64,000 nt of DNA. It comes from Chionis minor (Eukaryota; Chordata; Aves; Charadriiformes; Chionididae). Location: contig VZSF01001886.1 in assembly GCA_013398295.1 (NCBI GenBank), positions 1,308,458 through 1,372,457 of the forward strand, in the 5' to 3' direction. Shown piece after piece: positions 26,964-39,300 of this stretch. The position numbers and the translations under genes were made by a program. Each line of letters opens with the position of its first letter. Within the stretch, counting starts at the first letter, position 1. The notes under the pieces are model-generated. The model was not told the DNA's origin. It saw only the letters and a program-made list of their open reading frames with translations, and did no database searches.

Positions 26964-29470
26964 TATAGGGCTGTATTAGATGGAAAAATTGTTACTCAAA
27001 TGGTGTATTTCAAATATGGAAGCTCAAGGTCTACATACAAAACAATGTGTGTTTTGCTATAGCTCTGCTCAAAACAGGCAAATGAAGGGGATTCCAAAAA
27101 AAATACGACGTGAAGTGACCTGAGAGGGTCATTCAAGTCCATTCTGCTGGTTCAAAGAAAGACCACGTGTATTGTGGCCATTTCGATTTCTAGAGCCAAA
27201 GCGGGACTGAACACACAGTGACGTGGTTTGAAGGTTCCCACACGTATCTGCACATGCTTTTTGCCTGCAGACTTCCAGCATGATGTTGAAGTTTTGTTTT
27301 CACTTTAGTGGAGAACTAGATGAACATACCACATCAAAACTGATCCTAAACTGCTTGTAGAGTGTTGTCCTTTTTTTTCTTTGCCCCAAGTTAGAATTCC
27401 TCTGGAAAATTGTTGTCTAGAGTAAAAATAAAAGAGCCACTGTGTGAGGACCAGGATATTTTATGTATGAACTTGCTTCATAAACAGTTTCAGGACATTG
27501 TCCTTCAAAAACCCCAAATCATGGAGGATTTTGCATATGTTCTGTCTTATAACAAAAGGTTCATCCATTACTTTTGTTAATCTGGCTTGGTATGACAAAT
27601 TCAAAGTGTTTGAAAGTCTCTTAGGACAGTTCTTTAAAGTGTCTTTTGCTCTCTTTTTCATTAAAGAACTAGGCTCATGTTTGAAGACGAATCCTCAGCT
27701 GGAAAGTTGCTTTTAGTTTTAAACGGAGAATTGACAGATTTTCTTCAATTACGTTTTGGCTGCAATCCATCCTTGTCTATCAACCTTTCCAGAACTCCAG
27801 TTTTCTCCTCCCTTATCCTTTTCTTTTTGAAGACAAGGGGTTTAAATTAAATAAATAATGTGTGACATTCAGGAAAAGGTAGACGAATGTAAATTTTACA
27901 GCAAAGGGGGAGAATTTTTAAACAGGGGAGTGAAGAGTGCCGAGGAATGGTCTGTTACAGCAGTCTGTGCTTTCAGAATCTAAATATCCTTAGGGAAATT
28001 AGGAGTCTTGCCATGTTTGATATCCATATCCAGAAAGACCATTTTTTCTGCACAAGCATTAATTAGCAATTTTGGGAATGCTTTCAACATGGCCAGGAAT
28101 CAACTGGAACACTGAATTTATCCATTCCCATTAAGTGCTGTCTTTGGGGAAAGAAAACACTATATGCAAACTTTTCACTGAGTTGGGCACGAGCCAAAAA
28201 AGAAATTCTAGTCTGCAGCAGACCTCCAACTCAAAGGAGGTTGGATCTGGTAGGTTGTGCTTAGACTTTCCAAGAAACCAGATCCCGAGTAAGAACGAGC
28301 TTCCAAATGCGTAGGGATTCAGGTCGAGCTCTAAATTAAGTGTCTTAGTCTGTCATTTCTTGCAGCTGCAGGTGGGTGTGCACACAACAGTCATTGAATT
28401 GCCAGGAGAATTTGAGTCTTTCTTCAGCAAATTCTTTGTCCTTCATTGTCTTTCCCTCTTGTGTCTGCAGTAGGAGCTTCTTCAGAGACTGGGAGTAACA
28501 CAGGGCTAAAACTGCCAACTCTGTAGATTTCTCTCCTTTATTGTTAAACTATTCTGGAGCTTCTTGGACTGTGCAGCTTTGGCTGAACCTCAGTCAGAGG
28601 TTCCTTGTCTCGGTTGCCTCACTGACTGTATGTTCATCTATTATCTGTTTGCTTTCTGCTGACATATTCATCTGTCCAGCCACAGGTAAAATGGTTTATC
28701 TTTAGTCGTTACGTGAATTCTTATGGCAATAACATTCAGACGAGCCTTTTACTGGGAAATAAACTGTCGGCTGAAATGTCACAGGATTTTATTAGACAGT
28801 CTAAACTTAATTGCAGATAAGTTGATGCACTCATAAAAGATGATGCAATGTTTCTATTAACTCCAACATATGGTAACTATTCATGGGAGGGCAGCAAATA
28901 GAGATATCACTAAATGTTACTTTAAAACAGTCAAATTAGGACGCTGGTTATTTTTTTAAATAGAAACTTGTAATGTATTAATTACTAGTGAGACTTTACC
29001 CAGCATTACAGGTATTCGGAGGACGTTGCTTGTATAAAACTGTGATAGGACTTTGATTATTCCTGTGGAGGCACTGGGGTTTTTAGAATGTTTTCCCATG
29101 ATCTGTGGTGGAAATGGGAAAAGAGCCCCGTTTCCCTGAGGAGCTGCAGGGCTTACTGAACTCGATGGTCTTTCAACCTCAGTGACAGATCACAGTGCAA
29201 CCAAATAGACGTACCTGCTTCGGCATTTCATCTCTTAGTCAACAGTCAGCAGTGTTATACTGATGATTCTTAAAAACTGAATATTGCCTGTAGAATAAAA
29301 TGGCCTTTGCTGCTTGGAGTGGCAAGTTGGGCGGGGAGCCATGGCTTTTGGCTGCTGCTCTCACTTTTGCCACCGAGCTCTCAGATAATCTCGTCACCCA
29401 CATACGCTCCCTGTGGTTCGGTAAAGGCCTTGAAAACAGTTCCCTTCTTTTGCTGAGGTTCATGTGAGGT

Positions 29471-29494
29471 TTAATTAATGAATTAATTAATGCT
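29471..29494. repeat. Duplicated 12-bp TTAATTAATGAA block
   Basis: TTAATTAATGAA (29471-29482) is followed by TTAATTAATGCT (29483-29494), giving four overlapping TAATTA/ATTA homeodomain-type cores in 24 bp. It may be simple AT-rich repetition. Confidence 0.6.
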
Positions 29495-31768
29495 GAATGA
29501 TACTTGCAGGTAGAAGATATTGCAGATAGCATAGTTTAATTATTTGTGTCATTACTGTCCCTATCTTTAGAAATCTTAGTGATAAGCCCTAACAATTACA
29601 TGAACTGTATTAATTACAGCGCATACTTTATTCCGTCTCGTTCTCATGCTGATGAGCTCTGCACCGTCCCACTTTGCCTTGGTGACAGGTTAACTTTAAC
29701 ACTGTCCCCAGCTAATCACATGCTGCGAGCGGCCAGCGCACACAGACAATCCTGCACCAGCAAGTCGAACGAAGCAGAGACGATTCTGTTCTGTGCTCGC
29801 CTCAGCTAAGGTATTGACTGAAGAAAGAATGAGAACTAAAGCCGGCTCCAAATGCTGCAATCTGTAGATGGTTAAGCAATTTCAGGTTTTTCCTTTCATT
29901 GCCAAAAATCGAGATGCTTTCTGAAGACATTTAAAGTCTACAAAGACTTGGCTAAATTACAGTTGTTCTGCAGCGAGTGTAATATGCGAGGGAGGACTGG
30001 AGAGAATCCAAGGAGCTTGTTTTCACACCAAAGACCCTTTACAGGATATGAAATCATCCTGGAAGGGCAGTGTGCCCTGGAGGATCAAACACCGTGGTGT
30101 GAGTTCATATCTGACTCTCTGATTAGTTTGACACTGCGTAATATTTACATTGCCACCCCTTTAGGAGCTGTGATTAAAGCTCTCAAACGGCATCACAGGT
30201 GTATTCAGCAGAGCAGAATAGCCCCGTCTGAACAGACTGTGACCGCGACACGCTGCCAGTTTTCTCTTTGCTTACCCAAGTAGCCGAAGGACACCTTTAA
30301 AAGGTTTGATAGAGTACACCAGTAATGTCACTATGGAAACATAATCTTTTAGAGAATGCTACTTTAACAGAGCACCATCTTCTCTCACCCAGTCGGGATT
30401 TACAAGTCTTGGCTGGAAATTCCCTGCGCTGTCAGTGAAGAGTATAAGATTCAAGACAGTCATAACCATACAGGGCAGGACAGGCTCCGGAAGCAGGACA
30501 TCGGTGAGAAAGAGTCCCAAAGAATGCTGGTACTGGCTGCCTTACCAAATTGGCTAGGGGAAAAAAAAAGTAGGTTGCTAACGGTATGGGGTTCTGTTAC
30601 AAAACTACAGGTTCAAAGGGCTAAAGAAAAAAAATATGCAAATTAATAGATGGTGCAGGAAAAATATCTTCAGTTCTTATGCTGAGGAAAGAGGACTGTG
30701 ACCCCTCAGGCGGATGGTCAGCACAGAGGATGTAGAGCCTACCACAGTTGCTGCCTAAAAGATTTCTGCCCTTCGCTCCACAGGCAGGTGTACTCTTGCT
30801 GCCAGGGGCCAAAAATCCAGTATCCACTTCCAGTGCATCTTTGTGTTGTCCCATGTTTGTTCTATTAATATTTTTTATCATATTGAGTAGATACTTGTTT
30901 CTGTCATACTTCTTGAGAAATACTGTATTTATTAGGTCTTGAGAAGCACTTTCTGGAGTACTTTTTGTTTTTAATTAGTACGAATAAAGACCCTAGATAT
31001 TTTGTGTCACGATGGGAAGAGGTTAGAATTTTGTAGCCACTTGTTAAAAGTATGGTCTTTGAATCTATAAAAGAATGCCTTCCGCGTAATGTACGATAAA
31101 ATATGATAAGATCTGGAATATAAAGCTCTGAGATTCTGCTTCTATTCACACCCGTTGGGGATGGATTCGGCTGTTTCTGGTGCCATGCTCTTTTACATCC
31201 CTGCTTGTTGCGTGCTGCAGTCGGCCCCTTCTTCCTCAGGTGGGGCTGGGCAGAGGTGCTGGCACCACCCGCTGATGCTTAGGGAAGCCGCTGAGCAGTT
31301 GAGCTTAGTGGGGCTTTGGCTCGTGACCTGTCCTGGGTCAGCCCCTGCAAGTCGAAAACAGGCTTCGGCACGTTGCGTTTAGACGGAAACCAAATCAGGC
31401 GCTACAGCCGCGTTGTAATTTCAGTTGACTGGCACTGGAGAGAAACTAGGCAGGACACCTGGATGTAAAGCCCAGCAATAATAAACTCATTTAGGCAGGA
31501 AACTCACTTGAGACTGACCTGGGTGAACAACAAGCAGTTTTCTTTGTGGTGGAACTGCGTCTCTTCCAAGCAGGTTATTTTTTCTCTCTTGTGCTCCTGG
31601 GACGTGTGGCTGTGATCCCCGTTACTCAGAGCACATGGGGTTATGCTGTTGCCCCAAATTCTCCAGCAAGTACCCGTAAACATTTTGGTTGAAATAGGCA
31701 GTTCGGCTATTCAGAAAAAACAGACACATGCACAACTTGGTGACAACTGATTAGAAACCAGTGAAGAC

Positions 31769-31785
31769 AAAAAAAAAAAAAAAAA
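31769..31785 (+). repeat. Run of 17 A
   Basis: This is a pure A tract with no recognisable SINE or processed gene upstream. Confidence 0.9.
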
Positions 31786-33971
31786 GCCAAGCTGTTAGTT
31801 ATTAATCTGAAGTGACTTCAAAAAGCAATTGCTAAACCTCTAGTGATTTCTTCCGATACCTACCCAGGCTACAGGTGGTTGGTAAGTGCTTAATAAAGCA
31901 TCTGCTCATCAACTCAGTTTCTCATTATTTTAACTAAAAGAAATTCACTGCAGTTATTTAAAAACAACTTCTTTTTTTAAATGTCCTGCCATGTGTTTCT
32001 ATACAGTAATGCCTGACTGCACAGAAACTCTAATGGGGAAATGTTCATAGTTTTCCACTGGATCAGTTCCAGAACGGATCCGTCACTATAGGCCTGGGGA
32101 ACAGGGAGGAAGCAAAAAGAATAACGGATCTAGATCTCCCGCTGTGGGACACGAGTCCCGGGCTGTCTCTGCCTAACGTGCAAAACAGCGCCAGCAGGAC
32201 GAACACCCAGAAGAGTGTCTCATTGATATAAAAAGTGTAATTAGTTGGTGAATTTATTTGGGGGGAAAAAAGGTTGCTTGTAACAAAAACACATTTTGTG
32301 GAAATGTTTTTTGTCAGATGCTGAAGTTAGCAAAATAATGCTTAGAAAAAAAAAAAACATCAGTCACTTGCCTGGTTTACCACTGAGGAAATGGATAAGC
32401 GAGCTTTTGGAATCAACAATTTTCATATAACTTTTTAAAATAATGAAGTTTCAAATTAAACAAAATGATGGCTGCTTAAAAGAAAATTACAGAGGAAAAA
32501 AATTCCAGAAGATTTTTCTCATCATTAGTGCAAGACTGCCTCTAAAATAAACCTTCTTTGATCTTCCTTTTTATCCAAAGGGTGGAACACCCCAGGAGTC
32601 TTTAATAGCTGAAGAACTGACAGAGTTTACTTTTTCCCCAGGAGAAAGAAAAGTGGTACAAATTATGACACAATCACAGTATTTGCCCTTTCCCTCTGTA
32701 TAGCACCAGCTGCCTGCTGACCTGCACTTCAGACTTCTCCGTATTTATGCCACTGGAGCTGGCCAGTGACTTCACGGGGGTCACATCCTCCATCCAAATT
32801 TAAATGTCATTCATAAAGGGAAAGAGGGTTTCACTGAAATGGTAGTAGGATGTGAGGAGGAGGGAAGTGGTAGTAAAACCAAGACAAAAATGGAGGACAA
32901 AGAATACCAACTATTAAAACTTTAATAGTGTGCCAAGATAGGAAATTGATGTCTACATGGCTATTTGAAAATTCACCAAGTAGAGATAAATTAAGATGCC
33001 AGAGGTAAGGGCAGTCGGGAGAGTCGTGATTATTACAATTACTGCACTGCTGCTCAGTCCTGCCTGAGCCAAACTCCTGTTCCCTGCAGCAGCACGAGGC
33101 GTAACCTGGGGTGGATAAATGAATAGACTCGAAATGAGCAGACGTGCTCCTAGGGAGAATTTGCCATAAATGTTTGTAAATGTCACTAAGTAGTTGCATG
33201 TAGCTGCAAAGTAGGCCTGCTTTTGTTTAATCCCGGTGTGTTCTTACGATACTGTTATGGCATTGACACTTCTTTAAATGACAGGTAGAACATAACTTGT
33301 ATGATGATACCAGATCTGACCAGGTACTCTGTCACCGTGTCTGCTTAAACATCGCTCTTCCCCCCCTCTTACCGAGTAAGCACTGCGAAGTGGTGATTTC
33401 CCCGCGTTACTAGAGTTGCGTGTTTGGCGAGGCATTCCTAAGGAACCGCAGCTAACGGGACAGCATCCTGCCTGTGGAAGGTCAATTCCCTAGTAACTTT
33501 CAAGTCCATTTTCCCATTTCCGTAGAGTGTGACTGAGGAATAAGGCTGAGAATCACTTGTTGGAAGCCATGATCACACACTGGGAAGCGTCTTTGCCGTG
33601 CCTTGTTCTTGCCCTGTCCCTCAGCCGCCTGTTACTGTTCACTGTGAGAAACAGAATATGGACCTCACTGGGCTTCGGGCTGCACTCGGAGAGTTGGTAC
33701 TGAAGAATCGTTTGCAGTTGCACTCTCAGACCATGGAGCAGTTGTTTGTAGAGCTTTGGAGTACTTTCTGCAATTTTTACCATCCATTCTTTTACTCATC
33801 CATTTTAGCCCCTCTCTTCATTGTGAATTGGATATTTCCTAGCTGGAGTTAACGCACAGGCTCACAGCCCAGTTGTGCATGCAAGGGTGATGATCCAAGT
33901 GCAATAAAATGGATTTGAAGGTTTCAAGTAAGTGAACGTTTAGGAGGAGAAGATGAGTTAGAGCCTTGAGG

Positions 33972-34112
33972 TCATAGAATCATAAAATCACAGAATGGTT
34001 TAGGTTGGAAGGGACCTTCAAGCTCATCTCGTTCCAGCCCCCTGCCCTGGGCAGACCCCTCCCACCAGACCAGGTTGCTTCAAGCCTCCTTCAGCCCGGC
34101 CCTGGTGGTTTG
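33972..34112 (-). mobile_element. CR1 LINE, 3' end fragment (inverted)
   Basis: TCATAGAATCATAAAATCAC followed by AGAATGGTTTAGGTTGGAAG and GGACCTTCAAGCTCATCT is the reverse complement of a CR1 3' terminus. Similarity fades after about 140 bp, near AGCCCGGCCCTGGTGG. Confidence 0.95.
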
Positions 34113-35410
34113 TCATGTGGCTCCACCAAGGGACCATCTTGTGCCTCAGTTACCTCTCCCGTAAAATGAAGCATCTTTCTTGTCGGCTTTTATTAAGGCT
34201 TTAGAGATCTGTGCATTTTTCTTTGCTGTTGCTCTTCCCCCCTTCACTCTGGTATCTTGGATTTTAAAAGCAGAAACACGAGACCCGCGCTACTCAAATA
34301 GCTACAGCTTTTGAAGGGTCCTGCACTTGCTATGGATAATGAAAAGTGAAGTAGAGGATATTTTGATTCTATTCTGTCTTGATGAGGTTGCTGTGATAGG
34401 TGAGTTAAAAGAAAATAAGTAGAGAAGATGTAATAATAAATTACTATCCTGACAGATTTGACACATCTCCACCCATGTACTGAAGAATAGTTGAGAGATG
34501 TGTGTATGATTAACGTTGCTTAAATGGGTGGTGTCTGAATTAGCATATTGTGCTGTAGGCGCTTGGAAGCTTCTATATTTTGTAGTAATACTTAGCAATT
34601 AAATTGCACTTTACATCTTCAAAGTACTCAGAAGATGAGAGATTCTCTTCCATTAACAGCGGTAGATTGTCCATACGTGGAAGACAAAGAAAAAACGCGG
34701 TGCTGACCATGAGCATCGGAGTGTTAGTGGCAGAGGGAGATGCTAGAAAGACACTGCAGCTCAATAGGTTTATAATAAGATATGTTTGATACTGAAGATT
34801 GTTACAGGAGAGTTGTCTGGCTGAGAACTTGAATGTACTGCTCATTCTTTCTAGTTTGAGATCTAGTTCCTGCAAGCTTTTAGGTCTGTAGCTCACTTGT
34901 CTTTAAGTAGAGGACTGCTCCCATTTGATTTCCACAAATATGAACACAGATCAGGGAGAGAAAGAAATGTGGGTTTTCTTTTTCCTTGGTATGTGCACAG
35001 AATGCAACACATGTAAGTAGCCAGTATGCCCTAACAGAGACAGTATATTAGTATTTTTTCCTTTCACAATTCATTTTCTTTGGGGTTTTGTGCAAACTGT
35101 ATTTTTTAATCATTTCTTTGTGTGCTCTCACTCAGTCTCTCTGTTTATGAAAACAGGGCTGCAAATGTACTGTCAGGTTTTGTAGCAGCCATGTCTTGGT
35201 GAGGAGAAACCATATTTTGGTAAATTTAAATAGAATCCAATAGCAAACTGATAGTCCAGGGAGGAGATAGTGAGCTGAAAAGGTAAAAACAAGAGTATAA
35301 AAGGGATTTCTGGTACCTTATCTACCCTTGGACATTCTTTGCCCTTTGTAAGGGTGCGTATCTAGGTGAGCACTAACAAAGGATGCGATGGCGCTTGTTT
35401 ACAGTGGGGC
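34113..35410. other. Intergenic sequence, no gene seen
   Basis: AT-rich DNA between a CR1 copy and the pentamer array. Only short unrecognised open frames are present. Confidence 0.6.
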
Positions 35411-36322
35411 CATGTGGTGTGATTTGGTGCGGTGCAGTGTGGTGCGGAGCGGTGTGGTGTGGTGCGATGCGGTGCTGGGCGGTGCGGTGCAGAGCAGTGT
35501 GGTGTGGTGCGATGCGGTGCGGTGCAGAGCGGTGTGGTGCGGTGCGGAGCGGTGTGGTGCGGTGTGGTGCGATGCGGTGCCGTGCAGTGCAGAGCAGTGT
35601 GGTGCAGAGCGGTGCGGTGCAGTGCGGTGCCGTGCGGTGCAGAGCAGTGTGGTGCAGAGCGGTGCGGTGCAGTGCGGTGCCGTGCGGTGCAGAGCAGTGT
35701 GGTGCTGAGCGGTGTGGTGCGATGCGGAGCGGTGCGGAGCGGTGCGGTGCAGTGCGGTGCCGTGCGGTGCAGAGCAGTGTGGTGCAGAGCGGTGCGGTGC
35801 AGTGCGGTGCCGTGCGGTGCAGAGCAGTGTGGTGCTGAGCGGTGTGGTGCGATGCGGAGCGGTGCGGAGCGGTGCGGTGCAGTGCGGTGCCGTGCGGTGC
35901 AGAGCAGTGTGGTGCAGAGCGGTGCGGTGCAGTGCGGTGCCGTGCGGTGCAGAGCAGTGTGGTGCTGAGCGGTGTGGTGCGATGCGGAGCGGTGCGGAGC
36001 GGTGCGGTGCAGTGCGGTGCCGTGCGGTGCAGAGCAGTGTGGTGCAGAGCGGTGCGGTGCAGTGCGGTGCCGTGCGGTGCAGAGCAGTGTGGTGCTGAGC
36101 GGTGTGGTGCGATGCGGAGCGGTGCGGAGCGGTGCGGTGCAGTGCGGTGCCGTGCGGTGCAGAGCAGTGTGGTGCAGAGCGGTGCGGTGCAGTGCGGTGC
36201 CGTGCGGTGCAGAGCAGTGTGGTGCTGAGCGGTGTGGTGCGATGCGGAGCGGTGCGGAGCGGTGTGGTGCGATGCGGTGCAGAGCAGTGTGGTGCGGAGC
36301 AATGTGGTGCGGTGCGGTGCGC
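35411..36322. repeat. GGTGC-type pentamer satellite with 130-bp higher-order repeats
   Basis: About 0.9 kb is built from 5-bp words (GGTGC, GGAGC, AGTGC, CGTGC, AGAGC, GATGC, TGAGC, AGTGT, GGTGT). From 35701 the array is a 130-bp unit (26 pentamers) repeated at 35701, 35831, 35961 and 36091, and a fifth copy starts at 36221. The four full copies read identically. Within the unit a 50-bp block beginning AGAGCAGTGTGGTGCAGAGC also appears; the same 50-bp period is seen alone at 35591-35690. Both ends of the array are more diverged. The plus strand is rich in G and poor in C. The minus strand lacks stops in all three frames for about 1 kb. Confidence 0.97.
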
Positions 36323-39300
36323 CAACACGGGCAGAGGGAGCCTGGTCGATGGGCATGAGACGTGAGACAGGCTGGGTGCAAAGCGCTGTCGGACAGAGTC
36401 GGGCACGATAGATCCTTTCCCCATTTTCACTTAGGGTAGATGTTGTTTGTAACCATAAGAGAAATATTTTTTGAAAGAAATGCAATTTTAGTCATTTCTG
36501 TTTCTGTTGAAGCAAGCATCATTTCAAAGAATATTGTGTGATATTAACCCTGAACAAATGAATCACTGGACTAATCTTGAGTGATTCTAAATATTTGCTA
36601 AGAATCAGCAACTCTCCCTGCACACAGCAACGCTGCAGGAACTCAGCACTTCATTATGTTTAAGATCAACTGCCTTTAATCCAGACCTATTTCTGACACG
36701 GTTTTAATAGAATCAGTTACTCTCACAGATGAACGTATTGCATTCTTTTTTCTTTACTATGGTTTCCTATTTTTTCTTCAAAGAAATTTTTTTTTTTCTA
36801 GATTTACAAGAGAGGAACTGAAGTCCTTTGATCTCTACAATGTGTGCACTATTTATACCAGAGATGGTGAAACTGCTTTTGTCTAATTATTTTTGACGTC
36901 TTGCAAATATTTGCAAAATTTTTCATGGGGATTAAAAAGATCCACAGAGCTCAATCTCCATGTGACAAAGAAACAGTGTTCTCAAAAGGCAAAACAATTG
37001 TTTGTTTGTTTTCTCTTAGAAAGATCCTAGACATTTATCTTCCAACATGGCACATTTTATCTGCGTCGGTGAATGAATATATCCCATTTTTAGAAGATCA
37101 CTAAGTTTCCATAAATAGGACTGTTCCTTACAAGATCAAAATAAAATAGTGCTAAAAATGGAGTGGTTTTGGAAAGCATCAATTCCACCTTGTGAGAATG
37201 TTTGACTCCAGCGTTGCAGAAACTGTTCTTTGCAGAAGCTCCCGGTTTAGGGCACAATATCTTTGAGCTTTTAAGTTATGCACTAGAACAAAGTTTGTGA
37301 GGTCTTCACTGATGTGTTCACCTCTTGGCTTACAGAACATCTATCCATTTACATATATTTATTTATTTATTTATTTATTTATGCAAAATTAGTTCCATGT
37401 GAATAATTGCACTTCAAAAGAATAGCCAGGGCTACAAGCTCTCACTGTGACTGAGACTTATCATTTTATTTCGGAGGGTTTGTTAATCCCTAGTCCCATG
37501 AGTCAAGCGAATGGGGGGGTTTATCAGCTTTCACCGAAAAAAAAAATGCTAGTCTTCACAGTTTAGAGTCTTGAGTATATGGTCCATATGGTCAAAAAAT
37601 GAGAAGCTGAAGTTCATTTTTTAAAGCTCATTATTTTTTGCTTCCTCATGGAATTTGTAACACTTGTGATAGGCAACAGGAATGAAGTCCACGGAAATCC
37701 CCCAAGACGAGGCAGGGGGCTTGGAAAGCACAGGGACGCTCTCAGTCAGGAGACACTGCCAAAGCCAGGAAAATTACCACGGATGCTATCTCGGCTAAGA
37801 GTAATTCAGCAGATTTGGAGACCTCTGGATACTTTCCCCAGTGGAAATGGATCATTTCTTCTTTCAGCTAGGCTCTTTTCTCCACTAAATTTTTGGAGAG
37901 CTTTTGTCCACTTGCACAAGTGTGCACAGACAGATCACAATAAGACAATAACATAAAGGTGCCCATTATTTGCCAAAATTGTACTTTTTAAACTGTTGTA
38001 CAAAGTGTGGAAAAATTGAGTCATAAGTGGTTTTGCACTGCAGAGTAGATCTTTTGCTACCTTCTTTAAAATTTCTATATTCTGTACATGGAATTGGGAG
38101 AAGCACTATAAAATTAAGATATGTAAGTTCTTTAGTAATATAGACACATAGACTTTATTTCCTTAGTAAATCTTTTCCATTTCTTAGAAAAGATCTATTT
38201 CTTGGACATGACATGAGTCATACGGTACAAGCGCTGTGGTAAATTCTAGGCAATCCATTAAGAATGTCACACTGTGTTCTTCATTTTGTGTCCTTTCCAA
38301 GGTGAACAGAAGTGTCATCAGCAAGTGGTTTGTGAAGGTGTCTGTGAGTGTTGGCAGGTAAATAATTTTTTTAAAGCAAAGTTAACAGTCCATGTAATCA
38401 TGTGCATCAATCTGATTTCCGCAGAGGCAGCTGTTCTGCTCAGCCCGCCCCGTAAGGAGTCCAAAACGCGCAAGACGAATGGGCGCAGGAGGCTGGCGCG
38501 GGAGCAGAGCGGGGCGCTGGGGGAAGCAGGAGGGGGGTGTTACAGACCCTGGAGGAGACAGAGGGGCTGTGCTGGGGCTGTGCGAAAGGAATGACCGGTA
38601 GCAGCGGCCTCACGCATTTGTGGGTGGCTGCTTAGATAATTCTCCCGTGACTGTTGGAATAGCTGCAATGCTCCTTTCGGAGAGGGAAAAATGGCAAAAT
38701 ATCTAAGACACCAAAACTGTGTACAAGAAATCTGTCTGTGATGCAAATGCCTTTTGACCTTGCGATGTCTGCGTAGGCTGGTGGGTCCGGGTCTGGACAG
38801 GGGTTTGCTCAGTGACAGTTGTGCAGGTAGAGACAGATCCCGCAGGAGAGCGACCCCTTCTCTCCTGAGGGGTTCCTTCAGGCCCCGACTGGCTTCTGTC
38901 CATCCAAGCCGTTAAAGGGGAATCTTCCTCAGCAGCGGGGGTCTCTTCTGCCACTTTGAAAGGGCTGGCACAGGCTACGCACTGGGCCCTGAGATTTCTG
39001 GGGTGGTGAGATACTTGAGCACTGTACCTCCAGGCAGACCCTCTCCTGGAAGAGGCAGATAAACAAATCCTGCGTCACGTCTTTCTAACAAAGACCAGCG
39101 TGAAGAAAATTCCCTCACTGCTACTAGGGTTCCTCCAGCAGCCCGCAGAGTGCTGCGTTATACTCACTGATCAAACGGCTCCTAATGGCAGCCCGTGGCT
39201 ATGGATAAGTTCATTGGATCTCCCAGTACATTTTTACAATCAATTGTATTTAAAAAAATACAATTTCATGTCTTGTCCCGAACCCTAATAAATGGAACTA

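Larger units (their letters stand above)
20242..33971. other. Intergenic sequence, no gene seen
   Basis: Nearly 14 kb holds no gene I can support. Apart from the separately listed tracts it is unique-looking DNA. A GC-richer zone at 24.3-24.95 kb has overlapping open frames up to 133 codons on both strands, with no conserved domain visible. Confidence 0.55.

Noticed and set aside
35362..36485. Minus-strand open frames of 339-370 codons rich in His, Thr, Ala and Pro
   Set aside because: All three minus frames are open at once because the pentamer words contain no stop triplets on that strand. The translation is only the repeat, with no domain or splice context.
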